A program made the position numbers and the translations under genes. The notes beneath the pieces were generated by a model, which made no database searches, was not told the origin of the DNA, and worked only from the letters and a program-made list of their open reading frames with translations. A stretch of 53,088 nucleotides of DNA. It comes from Rhodoferax sp. U11-2br. Lineage in GTDB: Bacteria > Pseudomonadota > Gammaproteobacteria > Burkholderiales > Burkholderiaceae_C. Location of the stretch: assembly GCF_018619435.1 (NCBI RefSeq), contig NZ_JAHFZF010000032.1, positions 1-53,088 on the forward strand. Direction: 5' to 3'. Positions within the stretch are counted from its first letter, which is position 1. Every line of letters begins with the position of its first letter. Shown piece after piece: positions 43,704 to 51,489 of the stretch.

Positions 43704-44056
43704 GATGGTTTCTCTCTGAAAAAGATGGCCACTGGGAGTCAGCGGCAGCGGGTGTCTTTGTTGCGGGAAGAGTCGGCTGCACGGGCGCTGACCACGACGG
43801 TTAACAAATCAATCTGCGAGCAATTTTATCACTTATTAACAATTTTAATCATATTTGTATATTTTCAGTATGGCACACACGGCCGCGCACGTGTTGATTG
43901 ATTTGCCGCATCTGCCAACAACCGTGGCCAACAGGTCTTGCCCAGCGCTGTGGGCAAGTGCTGCTCGGCAAGTCTCACAGTCCGTGTACCTCGAGTCACA
44001 CCTGCCTGACACGGCTTTGACATATAGCTGTCACGCCACAAACGTAAACTCCTGGT
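43704..44056. other. divergent intergenic region between MCP and ppx
   Basis: No gene seen. The left part (43800-43870) is strikingly AT-rich (CACTTATTAACAATTTTAAT) and probably carries the chemoreceptor promoter. The right part holds the ppx Pho-box-like site described separately. Confidence 0.6.
44017..44034 (+). promoter_or_regulatory. Pho box and -10 of ppx
   Basis: TTGACATATAGCTGTCAC matches the Pho-box consensus at 14 of 18 positions, with a perfect second half-site CTGTCAC. Ten bp downstream is TAAACT (44045-44050). The ATG at 44057 lies 7 nt after this hexamer, at or next to the expected transcription start. Confidence 0.65.
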
Positions 44057-45550
44057 ATGAACAACGGCACATTCCTGGCAGCCATCGACCTCGGCTCCAA
44101 CAGTTTTCGGCTCGAAGTCGGGCGTTTTGACCATGGCCAGATCCAGCGCGTGGATTACCTCAAGGAAACCGTGCGCCTGGGCAACGGGTTTGACGAGGAC
44201 CGCAACCTGTCGCTCGAAGCCATGACACGCGGCTGGGACTGCTTGGCACGTTTTGCCGAACGGCTGGCGGGTTTTGAGCCGGGCCAGGTGCGTGCGGTGG
44301 CCACCCAGACCCTGCGCGAGGCCAGAAACCGCGATGTTTTCTTAAAACGCGGCCAGCAGGTGCTGGGTTTCCCAATTGAAGTGATTGCCGGCACCGAAGA
44401 GGCGCGGCTGATTTACCAGGGTGTGGCCCACCTGCTGCCGCAAAGCGCCGAGCGGCGGCTGGTGATCGACATTGGCGGGCGTTCCACCGAACTGGTGCTG
44501 GGCTGCGGCACCGAGGCCCAGCACACTGCCTCTTACCGGGTGGGCAGCGTGACCTGGTCGATGAAGTATTTCCCCAATGGGGAGTTCACCGAGCAGGCGC
44601 TTTACCGCGCCGAGATCGCGGCCCAGGCGGTGCTCGATGAAGCGCTGAGCAACTACCCGCGCCAGCAGTGGGACGCCGCTTATGGCGCCTCGGGCACGGT
44701 CGGCGCGGTGGCCGACATCCTGGCACTGGCGGGTTGGCCCGAAGGCCAGATCACCACCGAAGGTCTGCACTGGCTGGTCAAATGCCTGCTGCGTGCCGGC
44801 AGTGCCAACCTGGTGCAACTGGCTGGTCTCAAAGATGACCGCCGTGCGGTGCTGGGCGGTGGCGTGAGTGTGCTGCGTGGTTTGATGGACCTGCTCAAGA
44901 TCGACACCTTGCAGGTGGCCCAGGGGGCTTTGCGCCACGGTGTGTTGCTCGAGATGATTGAGCGCCAGGGCCAGACCAGCGATGCCCGTGATGTCTCGGT
45001 ACAGCGCTTGGCGCACAAGTTTGCGGTGGATGCCAAACAGGCCGCCCGGGTGGCTGCAGTGGCCGAGCGCCTGCTGGCGCAACTGGTGACGCCAGATGCA
45101 CCCGAGGCCACCAGCCTGCAGCGCAAGCTGCGCTGGGCCAGTACCTTGCATGAGGTGGGCATGGCCATCTCCAACAGCGATTACCACAAACACGGCGCCT
45201 ACATCCTGGAAAACGCCGACACCGTGGGTTTCAGCCTGCCCGAGTTGCACCGACTGGGCCTCTTGGTGCTGGGCCACCGGGGCAAACTCAAGAAGCTCGA
45301 TGCCGAGTTGGAGGAGCCCGGTTTTGTGATGCAGCTGCTGGCGCTGCGCTTGGCGGTGATCCTGTGCCACGCCCGCCAAGACCCGCAGGACCAGGGCCTG
45401 ACACTGGCCTACAACGCCAAACGCCAGCGTTTCACCCTGACAGTCGACGAAGCCTGGACCATCGACTTTCCGCAGTCAGCCCACCTGCTGCGCCAGGAAA
45501 ACCTGGCCTGGCAGAAAATGTTGTGGAGTTTTGAGCTGGTGGTGCAATAA
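44057..45550 (+). CDS. ppx: exopolyphosphatase / Ppx-GppA phosphatase
   Basis: Ppx processively releases phosphate from polyphosphate; the family also hydrolyses pppGpp. The 497-residue protein has the N-terminal actin-like motif AAIDLGSNSFRLEVG (8-22), EARNRDVFLKRGQQVLGFPIEVI, the second-domain DIGGRSTELVLG (near 141-152) and a C-terminal HD-like domain (LHEVGMAISNSDYHKHGAYIL, near 372-392). No Shine-Dalgarno sequence is visible before the ATG. The convergent sixA-ppk pair follows 13 nt beyond the stop, so polyphosphate breakdown and synthesis genes face each other. Confidence 0.9.
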   Translation: MNNGTFLAAIDLGSNSFRLEVGRFDHGQIQRVDYLKETVRLGNGFDEDRNLSLEAMTRGWDCLARFAERLAGFEPGQVRAVATQTLREARNRDVFLKRGQQVLGFPIEVIAGTEEARLIYQGVAHLLPQSAERRLVIDIGGRSTELVLGCGTEAQHTASYRVGSVTWSMKYFPNGEFTEQALYRAEIAAQAVLDEALSNYPRQQWDAAYGASGTVGAVADILALAGWPEGQITTEGLHWLVKCLLRAGSANLVQLAGLKDDRRAVLGGGVSVLRGLMDLLKIDTLQVAQGALRHGVLLEMIERQGQTSDARDVSVQRLAHKFAVDAKQAARVAAVAERLLAQLVTPDAPEATSLQRKLRWASTLHEVGMAISNSDYHKHGAYILENADTVGFSLPELHRLGLLVLGHRGKLKKLDAELEEPGFVMQLLALRLAVILCHARQDPQDQGLTLAYNAKRQRFTLTVDEAWTIDFPQSAHLLRQENLAWQKMLWSFELVVQ

Positions 45551-45563
45551 GCACCTACAGCGA

Positions 45564-46040
45564 TCAGATCAGGTCGGGGCTGATCACGGTGAGCAAGGAC
45601 ACCTGCACCACCTCGTTGTGGTGGCGGCTGCGCAGCCACCAGACCGCCCCTTTGCGCATGTCACAGGCCGACTCGGCCACACCCAGCAGGCGCGCGGCGA
45701 TTTGCCCGAACATCGGCTGGTGACCCACCAGCAGCACCGCGCCCTTGTGCGACGGGCCGTTCTCGGTGGTCCATTTGATAAAAGCCAGGGCGTCATCGGC
45801 GCTGGCTTCGGGCGCCAACTCGTCACGGAACTTGAACTTGCGTCCCAGCGCGCGGGCGGTCTGCTCGGCACGCCGGGCCGGGCTCACCAGCACCCGGGTG
45901 CTGTCAGGCAACTGGCGGTCCAGCCATTTGGCCACACGTGCCGCCTGGCCTTCCCCCTTGCTGGTGAGTGGGCGCGACAAGTCGTCGCAGCCAGGCTCGG
46001 CATCGTGGGCCTGGGCATGCCGCCAGAGTACCAAATCCAT
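45564..46040 (-). CDS. sixA: phosphohistidine phosphatase SixA
   Basis: A 158-residue histidine phosphatase: the RHG-type motif is LWRHAQAHD (5-13), followed by LTSKGEGQA and the second catalytic His in LLVGHQPMFGQIA (near 103-115). SixA dephosphorylates phosphohistidine domains, for example of the nitrogen PTS in enterics. It starts 20 nt after the ppk stop on the same strand; the ATG itself is part of a degenerate dispersed-repeat copy. ppk-sixA adjacency is common in betaproteobacteria and the two are probably cotranscribed. Confidence 0.88.
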   Translation of the reverse strand: MDLVLWRHAQAHDAEPGCDDLSRPLTSKGEGQAARVAKWLDRQLPDSTRVLVSPARRAEQTARALGRKFKFRDELAPEASADDALAFIKWTTENGPSHKGAVLLVGHQPMFGQIAARLLGVAESACDMRKGAVWWLRSRHHNEVVQVSLLTVISPDLI

Positions 46041-46084
46041 AGCAATACTCCCTTATTCCATCAGGGCTTGGACGAATAAATGGC
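46039..46084 (+). repeat. dispersed inverted repeat, degenerate copy 14 at the ppk-sixA junction
   Basis: ATAGCAATACTCCCTTATTC, then CATCAGGGCTTGGACG and ATGGC. Read leftward it contains the last codons and TGA stop of ppk, the gap, and the first bases of the sixA ATG. The match is weaker than the intergenic copies. Confidence 0.5.
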
Positions 46085-48229
46085 CATCAACCTGCCTTGT
46101 GCACCGAGGGCCGCCTTGGGCTTGCCCGCCACACGGCCCCGTCCGGTCTGGAGCTGGGTGTACTGGCCGTCAGCGCCCATCGTCCAGGCGTCCACCGCGT
46201 CGGCCAGGTACAGCGTCAGGCATTCGTGGATGATGCGCTGGCGCAGGGCCGCGTCTTCCACCGGCCAGGCCAGTTCCACCCGGCGCAGCATGTTGCGGTT
46301 CATCCAGTCGGCACTCGACAGGTAGAGCGACTCGTTGTTGCCGCTCTGGAAATAAAACACCCGTGAGTGCTCCAGAAAGCGGCCAATGATCGAGCGCACC
46401 CGGATGTTGTGGGAGAAACCGGCGCGCTGCGCGGGCAGCATACAGGCGCCACGCACAATCAGATCCACCTCGACCCCGGCCTGACCGGCACGCACCAGCG
46501 CCTCCATCAGTTTTTCATCGGTCAGGCTGTTCATCTTGAGGATGATGCGACCGGCCACACCGCTGGCGGCGGCCTTGGCGACCTTGTCAACGCGTTCGAT
46601 CAGGCTGCGTTGTAAATGGAAGGGCGCCAGGATCAGTTTGTTGAGCTTGGGGATGCGGCTCTGGTTGGCCAGCAGACCAAACACGGTTTCCATGTCGGCG
46701 GTCAGGCTGGCGTTGGCCGTCAGATAACTCAGGTCGGTATAGAGCCGGGCGGTTTTGGGGTTGTAGTTGCCGGTGGACAGGTGGGCATACCGGCGGATGT
46801 CACGACCCTCGCGGCGCGACACCAGCAGCATCTTGGCATGGGTTTTCAGGCCCACGATGCCGTACACCACCTGAGCGCCAATGTATTCGAGCTTCTCGGC
46901 CCAGTTGATGTTGGCCTCTTCGTCAAAACGCGCTTTGAGTTCCACCACCACCGTGACTTCCTTGCCACGCTGCACCGCCTGGCGCAGCAGCTCCATCAGC
47001 ACCGAGTCCGAGCCGGTGCGGTAAATGGTCTGTTTGATCGCCAACACGTCGGGGTCCATCACCGCCTCGCGCAGAAAGGCCAGCACACCGTCAAAACTCT
47101 CATAGGGCTGGTGAATCAGCACGTCACCCTTTTGCAACTGCTCGAAAATCGGGGTGTTGGGTGCCAGCTGGTGCGGGAAACTGGCCTCATAACGTGGCCA
47201 CAACCACTTGGGCTGGTCCACCAGGTCAATCAGCTGGTTCAGACGCACCAGATTGACCGGCCCATGCACCCGGTACAAGGCCGAGGCTGGCAGTTCAAAT
47301 TGGCGCAGCAACAGGTCCGACAAAGACTCGGCACAGCCGGCTGCCACCTCCAAACGCACCGCCTGGCCGTAGTTGCGGTGCACCAGGCCCTGGCGCAGCG
47401 CAGTGCGCAGGTTTTTCACATCTTCTTCGTCGACCGACAGGTCGGAATGGCGGGTCACGCGGAACTGCGAAAAGTCGCCCACGGTGCGCCCCGGAAACAG
47501 GTCTTCCAGGTGGCTGCGTATGACGCTGGAAATCGACACAAACAGGGTGCGTTTGCCCGAGAGTTTCTCGGGCATGCGGATAAAACGCGGCAGACTGCGC
47601 GGCACCTTGACGATGGCGATCTCGTTTTCGCGCCCGAACGCGTCACGGCCCGACAGGCGCACGATGAAATTGAGCGATTTGTTGGCCACCTGCGGAAACG
47701 GGTGCGACGGGTCCAGCCCGACCGGCAGCAGCAGCGGGCGCACCTCACGCTCGAACAGTGACTTGACCCAGCGCCGTTGCGCCAGTGTGCGTTCGCTGTG
47801 GGAGACGATGCGCACCCCCTCTTTGGCAAAGGCCGGGATCAGCACATCGTTGTAGAGCGCGTATTGCTGCTCCACCAGCATGTGGGCCACACCACTCAAG
47901 GACTCCTGGGCCTTGGCGTCAATCGCACTGAGGTCGGCCTTGGGCTTGGCCAGGCTGGTGTAGAGCGCGGCGCGGACCTCAAAAAATTCATCGAGGTTGG
48001 AGGACACGATGGTCAGGTAACGCAGCCGCTCCAGCAGCGGCACGTCAGTCTTTTTGGCCCACTGCAACACCCGCGCGTTGAAGGCCAGCAGGCTCAGATC
48101 GCGGTCCAGCCAGCTGGTGTCCACCGGCACCGGCGTTGGGATGGTTTTGGTTTTGACCCGGGTCTTAGCAGGGACAGGCAAAACGGCGGGGACAGGCGTG
48201 GCGTCTGGTGTGGGTGCGGTGTCGATCAT
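46061..48229 (-). CDS. ppk: polyphosphate kinase 1
   Basis: Ppk reversibly makes polyphosphate from ATP. The 722-residue protein has LDRDLSLLAFNARVLQWA (40-57), SSNLDEFFEVRAAL (near 76-89), the autophosphorylated histidine in GLKTHAKMLLV (near 459-469) and GNYNPKTARLYTDL (near 482). It has a ~38-residue N-terminal extension rich in Pro, Val and Thr, longer than in most Ppk1 proteins. A Pho-box-like palindrome lies 42 nt upstream. It is probably cotranscribed with sixA. Confidence 0.93.
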   Translation of the reverse strand: MIDTAPTPDATPVPAVLPVPAKTRVKTKTIPTPVPVDTSWLDRDLSLLAFNARVLQWAKKTDVPLLERLRYLTIVSSNLDEFFEVRAALYTSLAKPKADLSAIDAKAQESLSGVAHMLVEQQYALYNDVLIPAFAKEGVRIVSHSERTLAQRRWVKSLFEREVRPLLLPVGLDPSHPFPQVANKSLNFIVRLSGRDAFGRENEIAIVKVPRSLPRFIRMPEKLSGKRTLFVSISSVIRSHLEDLFPGRTVGDFSQFRVTRHSDLSVDEEDVKNLRTALRQGLVHRNYGQAVRLEVAAGCAESLSDLLLRQFELPASALYRVHGPVNLVRLNQLIDLVDQPKWLWPRYEASFPHQLAPNTPIFEQLQKGDVLIHQPYESFDGVLAFLREAVMDPDVLAIKQTIYRTGSDSVLMELLRQAVQRGKEVTVVVELKARFDEEANINWAEKLEYIGAQVVYGIVGLKTHAKMLLVSRREGRDIRRYAHLSTGNYNPKTARLYTDLSYLTANASLTADMETVFGLLANQSRIPKLNKLILAPFHLQRSLIERVDKVAKAAASGVAGRIILKMNSLTDEKLMEALVRAGQAGVEVDLIVRGACMLPAQRAGFSHNIRVRSIIGRFLEHSRVFYFQSGNNESLYLSSADWMNRNMLRRVELAWPVEDAALRQRIIHECLTLYLADAVDAWTMGADGQYTQLQTGRGRVAGKPKAALGAQGRLMAIYSSKP

Positions 48230-48270
48230 GCGGGCCTAAATCGGTTATTTGGCAAGTGTGACGGTTTGAC

Positions 48271-48288
48271 ATGTCATTTTGATGACAT
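48271..48288 (-). promoter_or_regulatory. palindromic Pho-box-like site upstream of ppk
   Basis: Minus strand ATGTCATCAAAATGACAT: TGTCAT and ATGACA are perfect inverted repeats around CAAA. It also aligns with the Pho-box half-sites with few mismatches. Ten bp downstream is CACACT (48260-48255), the -10 position seen for ppx and olsA. Confidence 0.45.
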
Positions 48289-48315
48289 CTGTGTGTCGCT
48301 GGCAAGCGACTTGGA

Positions 48316-48816
48316 TCAAGCGCGGGCGGCAAATCCTTCGTGAAAAACCACCGTGCCCTGGGGGACGGGTTCGACAAAAGGCAACACCAGGAAATATGCC
48401 TGGGGGATGCCTTCATACACCAGCTGGGGCTGGTTCCTGAAACCAAAACGCTGGTAGTAGTTGGGGTCACCCACCAGGGCGCAGCCGCGGGCGCCGAGGG
48501 CTTTTAACGTACACAAACCTTCGTGGACCAGTGATTTGCCAATACCCTGGCGCTGGTACTCGGGCCAGACCGAGATCGGCCCCAGGCTGTACCAGTGGGG
48601 GCTGCCGTCTGACAGCGTGATCGGTGAAAACGCCACATGACCCAGCACCCGCCCCCCAAATTCGGCAACCAGCGACACCGCCAGCACCCGTGCTTGGCGC
48701 AGGGCCTGGATCACAAACTGTTCGGTGTGCTGGCTGATGGCCAGCGTCTGAAAGGCCGCGATGGTGACTTCTTCGATGGCAGCGATGTCCGCCGCTGTCT
48801 CCTTGCGTATGATCAT
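48316..48816 (-). CDS. GNAT family N-acetyltransferase
   Basis: A 166-residue acetyltransferase with the acetyl-CoA-binding motif SVWPEYQRQGIGKSLV (Q/RxxGxG/A, near 88-103) and GDPNYYQRFGF further on, the YhbS-type layout. The substrate is unknown. ATG 48816 is preferred because AAGGGAG is 9 nt upstream and the family begins MIIRKETAADI; an open frame extending to 49203 runs into the neighbouring gene's region and lacks homology. It stands alone, 86 nt from ppk. Confidence 0.85.
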   Translation of the reverse strand: MIIRKETAADIAAIEEVTIAAFQTLAISQHTEQFVIQALRQARVLAVSLVAEFGGRVLGHVAFSPITLSDGSPHWYSLGPISVWPEYQRQGIGKSLVHEGLCTLKALGARGCALVGDPNYYQRFGFRNQPQLVYEGIPQAYFLVLPFVEPVPQGTVVFHEGFAARA

Positions 48817-48986
48817 TGTGGGCTCCCTTTTTTGGGAAGTCAGCTTAGCCCAAGCCCTGTCTGGACGCAATGTTCCTACAGGGTGATTTGCCCTGCTGAG
48901 GGTTTTGGACAACGGACCGGCCCGGTTCTGGGTTGTTGGCAAACCACGGACACGTGTTTGCCGTGTTGCGGCCTTTCCTGCACACC
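48817..48986. other. gap between GNAT and siderophore-interacting genes
   Basis: No gene or clear hairpin seen in this 170-nt stretch; presumably the GNAT promoter. Confidence 0.4.
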
Positions 48987-49730
48987 TCAGCCGTGGGTAC
49001 TTTCCTTTTGGTAGTTTGCCGTGCCTTGCTTCCAGTACGCCGAGACGCGGGTGGACGCCAGCGGTAGCTGTTGGTGCGTCAGCAGCACATCGCGCACCTG
49101 CGCCATGACACTGGCCTCGCCCGCACCCCAGGCAAAGCCATCGCCGCCGGGCAAGATCAGCTCGCGCACCGCCCGAAGCAGGTCGTCGTGGCTGTGCACC
49201 CATTGCACATCCAGACTGGCTGCAGACGCAAACTGCCGCTGGTCTGCGCTGTTGTTGACATGGGCGATGACCCGTGCGTGTGACCCCGCTGGCAGCTCCT
49301 CCAGGCGGCGATGCATGGCGGGCAGGGCCGAGGCGTCACCCACCAGCAGATGCCAGTCGTAGTCCAGCGGGATGATCATTGAGCCGCGCGGGCCGCCGAT
49401 GACGGCGGTGTCGCCCAGCTTGGCGTCACGTGCCCACTGGCTGGCCGGACCGTGGTCGTGCAGCGCGAACTCCAGGGTCAGCTCACGGCGCTGCAGGTCA
49501 AAGTGGCGCGGTGTGAAATCGCGCCGCTGCAAGCTGCCGCTGCTGTCAGTCACCATGAACTTCACGTGGTCGTCAAAGGACAACGAGACAAAGTTGGCCA
49601 GCGACTCACCACCGAAGGTGATGGCCACAAAGCCCGGGCTCAGGCGCTCGATGCGGGTGACGGTGACGTCACGCAGATGCAGCTCGTGGCGGACGCGTTC
49701 GATACGGCGGGTGGGGGAGATGGTTTGCAT
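48987..49730 (-). CDS. siderophore-interacting protein (ViuB/YqjH-type ferric-siderophore reductase)
   Basis: A 247-residue FAD-binding protein that releases iron from ferric siderophores with NAD(P)H. The FAD-binding domain has DHVKFMV..RDFTPRHFD with the RxYT/S-like RDFTPR motif (near 74-79), and the reductase half has GGPRGSMIIPLD, LLVGDASALPA (near 127-137) and a terminal YWKQGTANY, typical of YqjH. It is divergent from a MarR regulator 22 nt away. Confidence 0.88.
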   Translation of the reverse strand: MQTISPTRRIERVRHELHLRDVTVTRIERLSPGFVAITFGGESLANFVSLSFDDHVKFMVTDSSGSLQRRDFTPRHFDLQRRELTLEFALHDHGPASQWARDAKLGDTAVIGGPRGSMIIPLDYDWHLLVGDASALPAMHRRLEELPAGSHARVIAHVNNSADQRQFASAASLDVQWVHSHDDLLRAVRELILPGGDGFAWGAGEASVMAQVRDVLLTHQQLPLASTRVSAYWKQGTANYQKESTHG

Positions 49731-49749
49731 GGTTAGATCGATTTGGTTG

Positions 49750-49766
49750 ATAATGTCATCTATTAT
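49750..49766. promoter_or_regulatory. putative MarR operator
   Basis: ATAAT-GTCATCT-ATTAT is a perfect inverted repeat in the gap between the divergent siderophore-interacting and MarR genes, overlapping both candidate MarR start codons. Size and place fit autorepression and control of the divergent gene. Confidence 0.5.
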
Positions 49767-50238
49767 GAGTAAACAAGTTGATACTGTCAACCAATCGGCT
49801 TCGCCAGCCGAAGACGATGTGCTGGAGGTCTTGCACGGACTGATGCACCAGTTGCGCGCGCGCCATCTGGGCAGCAGCGGCGAGGCCGACCCAGGCATCG
49901 GGCCGATGGAACGCAAGGCGCTGAGGTTTTTTGCCCACCATCCGGGTGCCACACAGAGTGAACTGGTGCAGCATTCCGGGCGTGACAAGGGGCAATTGGC
50001 GCGTTTGATTGCTGGCTTAAAAACACGCGGCTTGCTGGAAGCTCTGCCCGACGAGAAAGATCGTCGCGTGATCCGCCTCTACCCCACCGAGCAGGCGCAT
50101 GCCCTGTACAAACAGGTTCAGCAGCAACGCAAGGCACTCTCAGCCAAAGCGCTGGCTGGCCTGAGCCAGGAACAGCAGCAGCAGTTGGTGGCCTTGCTCA
50201 AGCTCATGGGGCGCAACTTGCAGGCGCTGGACGATTAA
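49753..50238 (+). CDS. MarR family transcriptional regulator
   Basis: A 161-residue winged-helix regulator: dimerisation helices at both ends and the DNA-binding region ALRFFAHHPGATQSELVQHSG..RLIAGLKTRGLLEALPDEKDRR (~55-100), with DEKDRR as the MarR wing. ATG 49753 and 49765 are both possible; 49765 (MSKQVD) lies further from the operator. It probably controls the divergent siderophore-interacting gene, as YqjI controls YqjH in enterics, although YqjI is PadR-like. Confidence 0.85.
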   Translation: MSSIMSKQVDTVNQSASPAEDDVLEVLHGLMHQLRARHLGSSGEADPGIGPMERKALRFFAHHPGATQSELVQHSGRDKGQLARLIAGLKTRGLLEALPDEKDRRVIRLYPTEQAHALYKQVQQQRKALSAKALAGLSQEQQQQLVALLKLMGRNLQALDD

Positions 50239-50298
50239 GACCTGGCCATACAGGGGGGTGGCGCCGAGGTACATGGCGCCGCAGTCAATATCTATTTT

Positions 50299-50345
50299 GT
50301 AGCTGTAAGCCCTTGTTATATAAGGGCTATAGGCCAATTTGGCAT
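50299..50345 (+). repeat. dispersed inverted repeat, copy 15
   Basis: GTAGCTGTAAGCCCTTGTTA, then TATAAGGGCTATAGGCCAAT and TTGGCATT. It is near-consensus and lies between the convergent MarR and greB genes. Confidence 0.9.
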
Positions 50346-50380
50346 TGATCTGCTGCAGCGGATCGTGGCCAGGCGAGACC

Positions 50381-50935
50381 TCACGGCGCCGGGTAACTCA
50401 CCTTGAGCACTTCCACCTCACTGACCCGCCCGGGCATGACCAGCTTGAGCACATCACCCTCATACGCTTTGAGCAGGGTGCGCGCAATGGGTGACACCCA
50501 GCTCACCTCACCAGCGGCGCTGTTGGCCTCGTCGATGCCGACAATCTTCACGCTGCGCTCGACGCCTTCGTCATCCACATAGATGACAGTCGCGCCAAAA
50601 AAGATCTGGGTGTGGCCGTGGTGCACGGCCGGGTCGGCCACCACCGCGATCTCCAGGCGTTTGATCAGGAAACGGATGCGCCGGTCGATCTCGCGCAGGC
50701 GTTTTTTGCCGTACAGGTAGTCGCCGTTTTCGGAGCGGTCACCATTTTTGGCCGCCCAGTGCACGGCTTCCACAATCTTCGGGCGCTCCACCTCGACCAG
50801 TTCCCTGAGTTCGGCGCGCAGGGTGGCAAAACCCTGTGGCGTGATGTAGTTCTTGCCGCCCGGTGGCAACGGCGGCAACTGCAGTTCGTCGTCGTTGTTG
50901 CTGTCATCGGACTCTTTGGTGAAAGCCTTGCTCAT
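50381..50935 (-). CDS. greB: transcription elongation factor GreB
   Basis: GreB rescues backtracked RNA polymerase by stimulating transcript cleavage. The 184-residue protein has an acidic N-terminal extension (about 7-35, SDDSNNDDELQLPPLPP), the coiled coil with tip acidic residues in AAKNGDRSENGDYLYGKKRLREIDRR (D and E of the tip), and the C-terminal FKBP-like domain. ATG 50935 begins the conserved MSKAFTKE; an upstream in-frame start at 50986 would overlap the divergent gene's start. Confidence 0.9.
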   Translation of the reverse strand: MSKAFTKESDDSNNDDELQLPPLPPGGKNYITPQGFATLRAELRELVEVERPKIVEAVHWAAKNGDRSENGDYLYGKKRLREIDRRIRFLIKRLEIAVVADPAVHHGHTQIFFGATVIYVDDEGVERSVKIVGIDEANSAAGEVSWVSPIARTLLKAYEGDVLKLVMPGRVSEVEVLKVSYPAP

Positions 50936-50978
50936 GGGTGTTGTGGTGTGGGTCGTCATGCGCTCACAATGGCGCATC

Positions 50979-51473
50979 ATGGTCAATGTTCTGAGGTTCG
51001 ATACTGTAGCGGCCTGCGCCCCCTGGCAGCCGATCGATGACCGGGTGATGGGTGGCTTGTCCAGCAGCCGCCTGCGTTTTGATGAGGCCGGCTGGGCGGT
51101 GTTCGAGGGGGTGGTGTCGCTGCAGAATCAGGGTGGTTTCGCCTCGGTGCGGGCCAGCACGCGGGCCTTGGCGCGGCAGGGTGTGGCGGGTTATGGCCTG
51201 ACGGTGCGGGGTGACGGCCGGTCCTACAAGTTCAGCGTGCGCACCGAGACCAGCTTTGACGGCATGAGTTACCAGGCCAGCTTTCAACCAGCGGTTGACA
51301 GCTGGAGCGAGATCACGGTGCTGGTGGCGAGCATGCGGCCCACCTTGCGTGGGCAGCTGGTGCCGCGTGCGCCCCGGCTGCAGCCCGAGCGGGTGTGTCA
51401 GCTTGGCTGGATGGTGGCCGACGGTAAAGCCGGGCCGTTTGCACTGGCCATCCGGCAGGTGACGGTGTTTTAG
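50979..51473 (+). CDS. CIA30 family protein
   Basis: A 164-residue protein of the complex I intermediate-associated protein 30 family, a galactose-binding-like beta sandwich: WQPIDDRVMGGLSSSRLRF near the start, NQGGFASVRAS, and LTVRGDGRSYKFSVRT. In mitochondria CIA30 helps build complex I; the bacterial role is unknown and may concern carbohydrate or thiol binding. It is divergent from greB with only 43 nt between starts. Confidence 0.82.
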   Translation: MVNVLRFDTVAACAPWQPIDDRVMGGLSSSRLRFDEAGWAVFEGVVSLQNQGGFASVRASTRALARQGVAGYGLTVRGDGRSYKFSVRTETSFDGMSYQASFQPAVDSWSEITVLVASMRPTLRGQLVPRAPRLQPERVCQLGWMVADGKAGPFALAIRQVTVF

Positions 51474-51489
51474 GCGCCTGGGCAACAGC

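Noticed and set aside
46616..47761. 381-codon frame antisense to ppk
   Set aside because: Shadow of the conserved ppk gene; no domain of its own.
48272..48287. TGTCATTTTGATGACA considered an FNR/CRP-type site
   Set aside because: Lacks TTGAT-N4-ATCAA and TGTGA-N6-TCACA; the Pho-box reading fits position and neighbouring genes better, though not certainly.
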